From Halobacillus massiliensis (GTDB lineage Bacteria > Bacillota > Bacilli > Bacillales > Halobacillaceae), in assembly GCF_900166625.1 (NCBI RefSeq), contig NZ_LT800499.1, positions 407,197 through 448,055 of the forward strand: a DNA stretch of 40,859 bases, written 5' to 3'. The position numbers and the translations under genes were made by a program. Shown piece after piece: positions 8,318 through 16,150 of this stretch. The stretch's first letter is position 1; each line of letters starts with the position of its first letter. The notes under the pieces were generated by a model. That model made no database searches. It was not told where the DNA came from and was given only the letters and a program-made list of their open reading frames with translations.

Positions 8318-8783
8318 TTTTACCATCTCCTTCATGTAAATCCTTCGAGAATACAACCATATCAAGGGCCTGTATTCCATTTTCAAAAATCGGGTGGGGA
8401 TAACTTAAAAAGAAATCTTTACGTATCCTTTCAAATCGGAATCCAGCTTTTTGATAAAAGCTTAAGTTAGCCAGGCTGGAATTGGCAGTCCCTACAATCA
8501 TGCGGGCATATCCTTTTTGTTTATAAAGTTGAAAGGCTTCACCTATGACTGCCTTACCTATTCCTTTCCCTTGTTCACCTTCCTTTAAAGCTATATTTTT
8601 GATTTCGACCATATTGGCTTCAGGGAACGTAAACAGGCAGACACCGATATTATTTTGTTGATATTGGATAACATACATTTCACCTTCATTAATATACTCC
8701 ATAATAATATCTTCATTCTCATCCGCTAACAGGAGAAGCGGCAGATAATCCTTGCGATTATGAACATGTTTTAAATAAGCCAT
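8286..8783 (-). CDS. GNAT-family N-acetyltransferase
   Basis: The 165-residue protein shows the acetyl-CoA pyrophosphate loop EQGKGIGKAVIGEAF at about residues 68-82, preceded by the beta strand MVEIKNIAL and followed by ANSSLANLSFYQKAGF, the family's B motif. The substrate is unknown. The start ATG at 8783 is preceded by AAGAAGGAG. Its last 32 bp overlap the PspC-domain gene. It is not similar to the acyltransferases of hydroxamate siderophore pathways, although an N-hydroxylase gene lies divergently at 9266. Confidence 0.85.
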   Translation of the reverse strand: MAYLKHVHNRKDYLPLLLLADENEDIIMEYINEGEMYVIQYQQNNIGVCLFTFPEANMVEIKNIALKEGEQGKGIGKAVIGEAFQLYKQKGYARMIVGTANSSLANLSFYQKAGFRFERIRKDFFLSYPHPIFENGIQALDMVVFSKDLHEGDGKNEKETVQIHK

Positions 8784-8896
8784 TTCAAAATCTCCTTCTT
8801 AATTGCTGTTATTCTCTACGTCTAGTAAGAAAATTCGTTTCATTTTGAATTCATGTTACAATTTTTATAATAAACAAGTTCACGAGGAGGGGTTAT

Positions 8897-9067
8897 ATGC
8901 AGCGGAAAATATCGGTTGCCGGATGGTTGTTATTTTTGTGTGGGGGTGCGCTGTGGCTTTTTGGTATCGACTTGCCGATTGAGGAAGCGGATTCTGTATT
9001 GATCGGTTTAGGAGCGGTTCTGCTTCTCTTCTCAGGAATTATGAAAATGAACAGCCAGCAATCGTAA
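8897..9067 (+). CDS. 56-residue two-helix membrane protein
   Basis: The reading frame starts at an ATG behind GAGGAGGGG, a strong ribosome site, and codes MQRKISVAGWLLFLCGGALW followed by a polar turn (DLPIEEADS) and a second hydrophobic segment (VLIGLGAVLLLFSGIM). It ends in a short polar tail. A promoter-like TTGAAT/TATAAT region lies at about 8851-8872 and a terminator follows, so it looks like a free-standing small gene. I do not recognise a family. Confidence 0.65.
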   Translation: MQRKISVAGWLLFLCGGALWLFGIDLPIEEADSVLIGLGAVLLLFSGIMKMNSQQS

Positions 9068-9082
9068 TTTTCCTTGCTTCGG

Positions 9083-9108
9083 GCGTGGTGAGAAACCGCG
9101 CTTTTTTT
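9083..9108 (+). terminator. Intrinsic terminator after the 56-residue ORF
   Basis: GCGTGGT (9083-9089) and ACCGCGC (9095-9101) pair around GAGAA, followed by seven T residues. Confidence 0.85.
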
Positions 9109-9265
9109 GTTGTTTTATTTATTGCATAGATTTCAAAAATAGTAAATGCTAAAAAAGGGATTAAGATCGCTGTTACTGTTTTTAAAAAGATTATGGTAAC
9201 ATGAGAAAAGCGAAAAGTTCTGGAAACATAGGACGTTTTTCAGAAAAAGGAGTAGTGAACAATTA

Positions 9266-10576
9266 ATGGCACAGCAGGATGAAAAAATATATGACTTAAT
9301 CGGGGTAGGAATTGGACCTTTTAATTTAAGCCTCGCTGCTTTACTGGATGAGATAGATGAGACAGATACCTTATTCTTTGAAAAAAAGGAACACTTCGAC
9401 TGGCATCCGGGGATGTTAATCGAAGGAACGAAGCTGCAGGTTCCTTTTTTAGCGGATCTCGTCACAATGGCTGATCCTACTAATAAACACAGCTTCCTAA
9501 ATTACATTAGTGAAAATGACCGTATGTATCAGTTCTATTTTCTTCAGCGTCTTGATATTCCTCGCAGGGAATATAATGATTACTGCCAGTGGGCAGCCAA
9601 TCGATTGGACAGCTGTAAATTCGGGTACCGTGTTACCTCCATTCAGCATGTAAGGGAAGACGAATCCTATTTCCTTGTAGATGTTGAGAACAATGCAGGT
9701 GATTCCAAGACGTACAGAACAAAGCATGTCGTTATGGGAACAGGGAGCGTACCGGCTATGCCTAAGTCATTTAAAGGACTTTCGAATAAAGATGTCTTCC
9801 ATACAGCTGACTATGTACAAAATCAGGATCGATGCACAGCTGCAAAGTCTGTAACGGTCGTAGGGTCTGGCCAGAGTGCGGCAGAAACGTTTCGTGAGCT
9901 GCTGAAAGAGCAGCGTGAGCACGGCTTCCGTCTTGACTGGATTACCAGATCTTCGGGTTTTGCATCTATGGAGGAGTCTAAGCTGAGTCTGGAGCACTTT
10001 TCACCGGATTACGTCAATTATTTCTACAAGCTTCCCCAGGAGGATAAAGATAAGATTTTTGCTACTCAAGGGTTGTATTATAAAGGGATCAGCAACCATA
10101 CGATTGAAGATATTTATAATCTTCTCTATGAGTATTCTATTGGGGATGATGAGTTAAATGTCGGGCTGCAAGTATTAACAGAGGTAAATGGTGTTAAGCA
10201 GAAAGGAGACGGTTACGTACTGGACTGCTATCACTGGCAGAAAAAAGAATCCTTTCAGCACGAAAGCGAAGTAGTGATCACAGCTACAGGTTATCAGCCG
10301 AATATCCCTGAGTTTATCCATTACTTAGAGGATTTTCTTGAATGGGATGACCGTGGCCGATATAAAGTAGAAGCCGATTACCGATTAAAGAAAACAAAAG
10401 ATGTGCCTAATGAAATTTATGTACACAGCGGGATTTCCCATTCCCATGGTGTAGGTTCCACTAATCTTGGACTGGCTGTACATCGTAACAAAGTAATAAT
10501 CAATCATTTGATGGGACGGGAAGTATTCAAGATTCCGGCAAAAGGAATCTTTCAATCATTTGATGTTCAACATTAA
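9266..10576 (+). CDS. Amino-acid/diamine N-monooxygenase (IucD/SidA/RhbE family)
   Basis: This 436-residue flavin monooxygenase is of the class that N-hydroxylates lysine, ornithine or short diamines as the first step of hydroxamate siderophore synthesis. It has the FAD motif GVGIGPFNLS (13-22), the substrate-pocket region FLADLVTMADPTNKHSFLNY, the NADPH motif VVGSGQSAAE and the C-terminal ATGYQP. It uses FAD and NADPH in the cytoplasm. No siderophore synthetase or acetyltransferase is adjacent; the next genes make ornithine. Which amine it uses cannot be told. The ATG at 9266 lies 13 bp after AAAAGGAG. I found no clear Fur box upstream. Confidence 0.88.
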   Translation: MAQQDEKIYDLIGVGIGPFNLSLAALLDEIDETDTLFFEKKEHFDWHPGMLIEGTKLQVPFLADLVTMADPTNKHSFLNYISENDRMYQFYFLQRLDIPRREYNDYCQWAANRLDSCKFGYRVTSIQHVREDESYFLVDVENNAGDSKTYRTKHVVMGTGSVPAMPKSFKGLSNKDVFHTADYVQNQDRCTAAKSVTVVGSGQSAAETFRELLKEQREHGFRLDWITRSSGFASMEESKLSLEHFSPDYVNYFYKLPQEDKDKIFATQGLYYKGISNHTIEDIYNLLYEYSIGDDELNVGLQVLTEVNGVKQKGDGYVLDCYHWQKKESFQHESEVVITATGYQPNIPEFIHYLEDFLEWDDRGRYKVEADYRLKKTKDVPNEIYVHSGISHSHGVGSTNLGLAVHRNKVIINHLMGREVFKIPAKGIFQSFDVQH

Positions 10577-10578
10577 AG

Positions 10579-10621
10579 AACTGCATGGAGTGCTTATACA
10601 GCACCCGTGCAGTTTTTTTTA
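10579..10621 (+). terminator. Intrinsic terminator after the N-monooxygenase
   Basis: AACTGCA pairs with TGCAGTT and inner GTGCT with AGCAC, followed by eight or more T residues. It isolates the gene from the arginine operon. Confidence 0.85.
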
Positions 10622-10698
10622 TATTTTTTGTAAACGCTTACTAAGAGGCGGCTGTCGTATTTATTTATTTGAATGACATAAAACAGCAAAAAATACGG

Positions 10699-10727
10699 TT
10701 GACAGATTTTATTACAGGAGTGATAAT
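10699..10727 (+). promoter_or_regulatory. SigA promoter of argCJBD
   Basis: A perfect -35 TTGACA (10699-10704) and GATAAT (10722-10727) are spaced by 17 bp, 60 bp before argC and immediately upstream of the ARG boxes. Confidence 0.75.
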
Positions 10728-10730
10728 AGC

Positions 10731-10764
10731 ATAAATATACGATATTTATAATATTTATACATAC
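10731..10764. promoter_or_regulatory. Tandem ARG boxes (ArgR/AhrC operator) before argC
   Basis: ATAAATAT-ACG-ATATTTAT at 10731-10749 is a perfect 19-bp palindrome of ARG-box type. A second half-site-rich stretch ATATTTATACATA follows at 10751-10763. They lie over the transcription start region, as expected for arginine-dependent repression by an ArgR/AhrC hexamer encoded elsewhere. Confidence 0.7.
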
Positions 10765-10786
10765 AGATAAAAGAGGTGATGAACGA

Positions 10787-11818
10787 TTGGAAATCGGTAT
10801 AGTGGGCGCAACAGGATATGGCGGTGTAGAGCTGTTCAGGCTGTTAAACGGACATTCAAATGTAGAAAATATTCATCTGTATTCTTCTTCCCAGGCAGGT
10901 GAGTTTTTTGAAGGAATATACACTCACGTGAATAATCAATCATATGAGCTTCAACCGCTTCATCCAGATAAAATGAAGCAGCTCGATATCATCTTTCTTG
11001 CGACACCTCCCGGGGTCTCAAGTGGTCTGACACCTCAGCTTACGGGCGGTAAAGCTAAAGTAATTGACCTATCGGGAGATTTAAGGCTGAAGGATACTGA
11101 AGTTTATACAGAATGGTATAAACAGGAGGCTGCACCACAATCAGCTATTAATGAAGCAGTGTATGGTCTTCCGGAATGGAATAAAGAACACATAAAGCAG
11201 GCATCAGTGATTGCAAATCCCGGCTGCTATCCAACCGCCGTATTGTTAGGGCTTGGACCTGTTGTAGAAAGCGAGATAGCGGATCCTGACACCATCATAA
11301 TTGATGCAAAGTCGGGTGTTTCCGGGGCAGGGAAAAATGCCAATGCAGTCACTCATTTTGCACACACGCAGGAAAATCTCCGAATCTATAAAGTGAATCA
11401 GCACAAACACATTCCTGAAATTGAGCAGCAGCTTAAAATTTGGAATGAAACGATAAAACCGGTAACTTTTTCTACGCACTTAGTTCCGATGACACGAGGA
11501 ATCATGGCAACGATTTACGTTGAACCGGCCAAAGAAGTATCGTTGGAAAATATTCACGCATTGTATGAAGAGGTTTATGAGTCTCACCCGTTTATCCGTA
11601 TTCGAAAGCTTGGTGATTTCCCGAGTACCCGCGATGTTTATGGATCGAATTACTGTGATATCGGAATAACTCTCGATGATCGAACCGGCCGTCTGACAAT
11701 AGTTTCAGTCATTGACAATTTGATGAAGGGGGCTGCGAGTCAGGCCGTTCAAAATATGAACATTATTTTAGGAATTGATGAAACGACAGGACTGGATCTT
11801 GTGCCAGTCTTTCCATAA
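10787..11818 (+). CDS. argC: N-acetyl-gamma-glutamyl-phosphate reductase ArgC
   Basis: The 343-residue NADPH-dependent enzyme makes N-acetylglutamate semialdehyde, the third step to ornithine. The Rossmann motif GIVGATGYGG is at the N terminus and the catalytic Cys147 lies in ANPGCYPTA. The SGVSGAGKNA and C-terminal sequences are typical and the length is normal. The start is TTG at 10787 with AGAGGTGATG at proper spacing. It is first in argCJBD, 25 bp before argJ, downstream of a TTGACA promoter and ARG boxes. Confidence 0.97.
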   Translation: MEIGIVGATGYGGVELFRLLNGHSNVENIHLYSSSQAGEFFEGIYTHVNNQSYELQPLHPDKMKQLDIIFLATPPGVSSGLTPQLTGGKAKVIDLSGDLRLKDTEVYTEWYKQEAAPQSAINEAVYGLPEWNKEHIKQASVIANPGCYPTAVLLGLGPVVESEIADPDTIIIDAKSGVSGAGKNANAVTHFAHTQENLRIYKVNQHKHIPEIEQQLKIWNETIKPVTFSTHLVPMTRGIMATIYVEPAKEVSLENIHALYEEVYESHPFIRIRKLGDFPSTRDVYGSNYCDIGITLDDRTGRLTIVSVIDNLMKGAASQAVQNMNIILGIDETTGLDLVPVFP

Positions 11819-11843
11819 TAGGTAAAAGAAAGGGAGAGAGCGA

Positions 11844-13070
11844 TTGATTCAACTAACGGACGCAGGCAGTATCAAGAAGGTGGAAGAGGGGACGGTAACC
11901 TCGCCTAAAGGATTTGTTTCAGGAGGAGTGCACTGTGGGCTTCGTCGATCAAAAAATGACTTTGGATTATTAATGAGTGAGCAGCCCGCCTCCGCAGCGG
12001 CCGTTTACACGCAGAGTCATTTTCAAGCTCCTCCGCTTAAGGTAACACAGGAGAGTATAGCAGAAGAACAGAAGATTCAAGCCATAGTGGTCAACAGTGC
12101 GGTTGCTAATGCGTGTACGGGTAAAGAAGGTCTCTTGAACGCTTATCAAATGCGAGAGCTGGTGGCGAAGCGTTATCAAATTTCATCTCATTATGTAGCT
12201 GTCGCTTCAACAGGAGTAATTGGAGAGCAGCTGGATATGGAAAAAATAAAATACGGAGCAAAGGCAGTAGAGGTTAACCAGCAGGAAGCGCATGCTTTTC
12301 AACAGGCAATCTTAACAACAGATACTTGTGAAAAATCCTCCTGTTTCCAGGTAGAGATCGACGGGCAGACGGTAACGATTGCTGGTGCGGCTAAGGGATC
12401 TGGAATGATCCATCCCAATATGGCCACAATGCTAGGGTTTATAACGACAGATGCGAAGATCGAATCTGAACACTTACAAACTGCTTTAAGTCATTGTATT
12501 GATCAATCGTTCAATCAGATTACGGTTGATGGAGAGACATCGACAAACGACATGGTGCTAGCACTTGCAAATGGAAAAGCTGCAAATAAGGAATTACATC
12601 CAGAACATAAGCAGTGGGCAGAATTCCAGCAGGCCCTTTTACTCGTTTGTGAAGATTTAGCGAAACAAATTGCTAAAGATGGTGAAGGAGCTACGAAGCT
12701 GATTGAAGTGAATGTCTCAGGAGCCAACTCCAACAAAGAGGCTAGAGCGATTGCCAAAAAGGTTGTAGGCTCGAATTTAGTAAAGACGGCAGTGTATGGA
12801 GTGGATGCCAACTGGGGTAGAATCGTTGGGGCTATCGGCCATAGTGAAGCGGAAGTACAAGCCGATCGCTGTGATATCTTTATTGGCAAGCAGCTCGTTT
12901 TTAGTGAAGGTACACCGCATCTATTTTCTGAGGAACAGGCGAAGGAAGATATGAAGAAGGACAAGGTGAAGATTCAAATAAACCTGCATCAGGGCAATGG
13001 AGCAGGAACAGCCTGGGGGTGTGACCTGACCTATGACTACGTCAAAATCAATGCCAGCTATCGCACATAA
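11844..13070 (+). CDS. argJ: Bifunctional ornithine acetyltransferase / N-acetylglutamate synthase ArgJ
   Basis: The 408-residue enzyme transfers the acetyl group from N-acetylornithine to glutamate, recycling it, and in bifunctional members also makes acetylglutamate from acetyl-CoA. The precursor cleaves itself before the nucleophile Thr195 in HPNMATMLGF; GAAKGSGMIHP precedes it. YGVDANWGR and the C-terminal [15 protein letters not shown] region are conserved. The start is TTG at 11844 behind AAAGGGAGAG. The 3' end overlaps argB by 38 bp. No separate argA or argE is present here, consistent with the cyclic pathway. Confidence 0.96.
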   Translation: MIQLTDAGSIKKVEEGTVTSPKGFVSGGVHCGLRRSKNDFGLLMSEQPASAAAVYTQSHFQAPPLKVTQESIAEEQKIQAIVVNSAVANACTGKEGLLNAYQMRELVAKRYQISSHYVAVASTGVIGEQLDMEKIKYGAKAVEVNQQEAHAFQQAILTTDTCEKSSCFQVEIDGQTVTIAGAAKGSGMIHPNMATMLGFITTDAKIESEHLQTALSHCIDQSFNQITVDGETSTNDMVLALANGKAANKELHPEHKQWAEFQQALLLVCEDLAKQIAKDGEGATKLIEVNVSGANSNKEARAIAKKVVGSNLVKTAVYGVDANWGRIVGAIGHSEAEVQADRCDIFIGKQLVFSEGTPHLFSEEQAKEDMKKDKVKIQINLHQGNGAGTAWGCDLTYDYVKINASYRT

Positions 13071-13845
13071 ACCCGTCATCGTCGTGAAAATTGGAGGCAG
13101 TATGGTTGACTGCTTGAGTGAAGACTTTTACAAAAGTCTTGCTTTATTATCGGAGTACTATCATTGTGTAGTCGTTCATGGCGGCGGGCCGGCGATTACT
13201 TCATTGCTTCAAGCACTGAAGATTGAAGGAGAATTCTATAATGGCCTGCGTAAAACAACACCTGAAACTCTTGAAGTTGTGAAAATGACACTCGGAGGTA
13301 CAGTCAGTGCACAAGTAACTTCAGCTCTTGAAAAACATAGCGTTTCAGCACTTGGATTAAAAGGATGTGACGGTCAGCTTCTTCAAGCAAGCTTTGTAGA
13401 TCAGGAGAAGCTGGGTCTCGTAGGAAATATAGAACAAGTCAACACAGCCTTGATCCATCAGCTTCTTGTAACTGGCTACCTTCCGGTGATAGCCCCGCTT
13501 GCAGTTACGGAGAATGGTCAGACCGTTAACGTCAACGCCGACGTCGCAGCTGCTGCCGTTGCGGATGCCCTGCAGGCAGAGAAGCTTTTATTTGTTACAG
13601 ATGTACCTGGTATTTTAAACGGTGAAACAATGATCGAGCGAATTACGCCGAATGAGATTCACCAATTAATAGACACAGAGGTCATATACGGCGGTATGAT
13701 TCCAAAGGTAAATTCAGCGATTGATGCTTTATCTGAAAAGTTAAAAGAAGTACTGATTGTCAGTGGAGAACAGTCACTGTTGAAAGATGGAATGATTAAA
13801 GGAACAACGATTTACCATGAGGTAACGGAAGGAGCGGTTCGATGA
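13033..13845 (+). CDS. argB: Acetylglutamate kinase ArgB
   Basis: This amino acid kinase phosphorylates N-acetylglutamate. Visible features are VVKIGGSM (phosphate loop), [22 protein letters not shown]-type sequence and [10 protein letters not shown] near the C terminus. As annotated it has 270 residues, about ten more than Bacillus subtilis ArgB. The ATG at 13033 lies inside argJ and has only a weak GGGGGTG site. The ATG at 13051 would give a more usual N terminus but lacks a site of its own, so translational coupling is likely and the start is uncertain. The stop overlaps the argD start by 4 bp (ATGA). Confidence 0.95.
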   Translation: MTTSKSMPAIAHKPVIVVKIGGSMVDCLSEDFYKSLALLSEYYHCVVVHGGGPAITSLLQALKIEGEFYNGLRKTTPETLEVVKMTLGGTVSAQVTSALEKHSVSALGLKGCDGQLLQASFVDQEKLGLVGNIEQVNTALIHQLLVTGYLPVIAPLAVTENGQTVNVNADVAAAAVADALQAEKLLFVTDVPGILNGETMIERITPNEIHQLIDTEVIYGGMIPKVNSAIDALSEKLKEVLIVSGEQSLLKDGMIKGTTIYHEVTEGAVR

Positions 13846-14993
13846 GTTTATTTCCGACCTACAATCGGTTTCCATTTACGATTGAGTCCGGAGAGGGGAC
13901 GGTTGTCCGGGACGACAGCGGAAAAGAATATCTGGATTTCGTTTCTGGTATTGCTGTCTGTAATTTAGGCCACCGCCCTTTAGTTGTCCAAGAAGCCATT
14001 GAGGAACAGCTGAAAAAGGTATGGCATGTTTCTAACTTATATCAAATTCCTATTCAGGAAGAAGCGGCTCAACTGCTTACAGAAGCTTCTGGTCTTGACT
14101 ATGCCTTTTTCTGTAACAGCGGAGCTGAGGCTAACGAAGCAGCTATTAAGCTGGCTCGGAAGCATACAGGGAATGACAAGATCATTACATTTAAACAGTC
14201 CTTTCACGGCAGGACATTTGCGACGATGAGCGCAACCGGCCAGGAAAAGATACAGGAAGGCTTTGGAACCCTGCTGCCTACCTTTGAATACCTCCCATTT
14301 AATGATGAGTCTGCTGTGGCAGAGCTAATGGGAGAGGGTGCAGCAGCCATTATGGTTGAAGTCATTCAAGGAGAAGGCGGCGTCATAGAAGCTGATGAAG
14401 CCTTTCTAAAGGCGATAGAGAAAAAGTGTGCGGAAACAGGAGCGTTATTCATTATAGATGAAGTGCAGACAGGAGCAGGGAGGACGGGGTCACCGTTTGC
14501 GTTTCAACATTACGGGCTTTCCCCTGATATTATTACATCAGCCAAAGGGCTAGGAAGCGGTTTTCCTGTTGGCGCTATGGCAGGGAAAGCTTACTTAAAG
14601 GAATCATTTTCTGCAGGCTCCCACGGCTCGACATTTGGAGGGAATCCGCTGGCTTCAGCTGCAGTGAAAGCAACGTTATCTACCATTTTCAAAGATCAGT
14701 TTCTGCATGAGGTGAACGAAAAGAGCACTTATTTTATGAAACTGTTAAAAGAGAACCTGGAAGGTCTCCCGGGAGTAATGGAAGTTCGGGGAAAAGGAAT
14801 GATGATCGGAATAGAGGTTGAATCAGAAGCCATCGAGTATGTTCACAAGCTGCGTGAAAACGGACTGCTGGCTGTTTTAGCAGGACCTAAAGTTATCAGA
14901 CTTCTGCCTCCATTAACGGTCAGTTACCAGGAACTTGATCAGGCGCTTCAATTGCTGAAAAAAGTCTTAAGTACAGAGTTCAGCCGGACTTAA
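13842..14993 (+). CDS. argD: Acetylornithine aminotransferase ArgD
   Basis: The 383-residue class III aminotransferase converts N-acetylglutamate semialdehyde to N-acetylornithine with glutamate as donor. The pyridoxal-phosphate lysine is Lys235 in [43 protein letters not shown] and STFGGNPLA are all conserved. It overlaps argB by ATGA, indicating coupled translation, and is followed by a terminator before carA, so it closes the first arginine block. Confidence 0.96.
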   Translation: MSLFPTYNRFPFTIESGEGTVVRDDSGKEYLDFVSGIAVCNLGHRPLVVQEAIEEQLKKVWHVSNLYQIPIQEEAAQLLTEASGLDYAFFCNSGAEANEAAIKLARKHTGNDKIITFKQSFHGRTFATMSATGQEKIQEGFGTLLPTFEYLPFNDESAVAELMGEGAAAIMVEVIQGEGGVIEADEAFLKAIEKKCAETGALFIIDEVQTGAGRTGSPFAFQHYGLSPDIITSAKGLGSGFPVGAMAGKAYLKESFSAGSHGSTFGGNPLASAAVKATLSTIFKDQFLHEVNEKSTYFMKLLKENLEGLPGVMEVRGKGMMIGIEVESEAIEYVHKLRENGLLAVLAGPKVIRLLPPLTVSYQELDQALQLLKKVLSTEFSRT

Positions 14994-15027
14994 ACTTTGA
15001 CAGGGAAGCCCCCTGCAAAGTTTTTTT
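14992..15027 (+). terminator. Intrinsic terminator between argD and carA
   Basis: AAACTTTG-A-CAGGG pairs with CCCTGCAAAGTTT with one bulge, followed by a T-run. It splits the arginine cluster into two transcriptional blocks, unless read through. Confidence 0.85.
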
Positions 15028-15068
15028 ACGGGTTTCAATGAATTAATATACTATTTAATTTATAAATA
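15025..15068 (+). promoter_or_regulatory. carA promoter with overlapping ARG boxes
   Basis: TTTACG (15025-15030) and TATACT (15047-15052) with a 16-bp gap form a plausible promoter that starts in the terminator tail. AATGAATTAATATAC (15037-15051) and the palindrome TATTTA-N5-TAAATA (15052-15068) resemble ARG boxes and overlap the -10 and start. This fits separate arginine repression of carAB-argF. Confidence 0.55.
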
Positions 15069-15085
15069 TACGGTGAGGTGGAACT

Positions 15086-16150
15086 ATGCAAGGGTTTCTA
15101 ACATTAGAAAAAGGTCAGGTGTTTGAAGGCAAAGCCTCGAACAGCTGGGAGGCTCCTATTGAGGGGGAGGTTGTATTTTATACAGGGATGACAGGCTATC
15201 AGGAAGTTTTAACAGACCCTTCTTATCGCGGGCAGATCGTAGTCTTCACCTATCCCCTAATCGGAAATTACGGCATTAATGAAGCCGACTCAGAAAGCGT
15301 GCAGCCGCAGGTGAGCGGTGCAGTGATGTTTCAATGCTCAGATTCAGTCTCTCATTATCAGGCAGAGATGACATTAAAGGACTATTTGAATAAATGGAAT
15401 GTCCCTTTCCTGACTGGTGTAGATACACGAGAAGTTACGAAAGCGATTCGGACAGAAGGATCTTGCCAGGGGGTGCTCGCCAATAAAACGGTGAAGCCAT
15501 CTGATACAAAGTCGGCAGGACAGATTTTCCAGGCTCATGATCCGAAAATAAAAAAATATGGAACAGGGAATAAGCGCGTGGCGCTGATTGATTTCGGATT
15601 TAAAACATCCATTCTTGATAAGCTGCTTGAGGAAGACATCCAGGTTACTGTGTTTCCTTTTACGAAAATACACGAAGTGCATAAACTTCAGCCGGACGGG
15701 GTGGTGCTCTCTAACGGACCAGGAGACCCTAAAGACGCTTCTCCCTATTTACCCGAAATAAAAGCAGTGCTTGAGAAATATCCTTCGCTTGGAATCTGTC
15801 TGGGACACCAGGTCATTGCTCTAGCTTTCGGGGCGGACACGAAGAAGCTTGCCTTCGGCCATAGAGGGGCCAATCACCCGGTAAAAGACCTACAGTCCGG
15901 TCAAGTATTTCTCACATCGCAAAACCATAATTATGTCGTTAACCGTGACAGCCTTGCCGGTACGGTGCTTGAAACGTGTTTTATAAATGTAAACGATGGA
16001 TCAGTGGAAGGGTTACTGCACCCTTCAAAGCCGATTCTCACCGCCCAGTTTCACCCCGAAGCAAATCCGGGACCGGAAGACGCTCAGTGGGTTATTGAAG
16101 AATTTCTATCTATGATGTCATCGGCGAAAGGAGCAAAAGTATATGTCTAA
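15086..16150 (+). CDS. carA: Carbamoyl-phosphate synthase small subunit, arginine-specific
   Basis: The 354-residue glutaminase subunit supplies ammonia to CarB. The N-terminal interaction domain begins MQGFLTLEKGQVF. The class I amidotransferase domain has the nucleophile Cys238 in LGICLGHQ and the His-Glu pair in QFHPEANPGP. The gene sits with argF rather than with pyr genes, which marks it as the arginine-regulated copy. GGTGAGGTGG precedes the ATG, and the last 8 bp overlap carB. Confidence 0.96.
   Translation: MQGFLTLEKGQVFEGKASNSWEAPIEGEVVFYTGMTGYQEVLTDPSYRGQIVVFTYPLIGNYGINEADSESVQPQVSGAVMFQCSDSVSHYQAEMTLKDYLNKWNVPFLTGVDTREVTKAIRTEGSCQGVLANKTVKPSDTKSAGQIFQAHDPKIKKYGTGNKRVALIDFGFKTSILDKLLEEDIQVTVFPFTKIHEVHKLQPDGVVLSNGPGDPKDASPYLPEIKAVLEKYPSLGICLGHQVIALAFGADTKKLAFGHRGANHPVKDLQSGQVFLTSQNHNYVVNRDSLAGTVLETCFINVNDGSVEGLLHPSKPILTAQFHPEANPGPEDAQWVIEEFLSMMSSAKGAKVYV

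Noticed and set aside
8286-8783. GNAT protein as the acyltransferase partner of the N-hydroxylase
   Set aside because: It is transcribed away, shares a message with the PspC-type gene, and is short and unlike the IucB-type enzymes.
9110-9265. Fur box before the N-monooxygenase
   Set aside because: I looked for a 7-1-7 TGATAAT-N-ATTATCA type site; only loosely AT-rich sequence and a GTTAC...GTAAC pair with 19 bases between are present.
12515-12964. 149-codon minus-strand ORF within argJ
   Set aside because: It is antisense to a strongly conserved gene and has a Ser/Ala-rich shadow composition.
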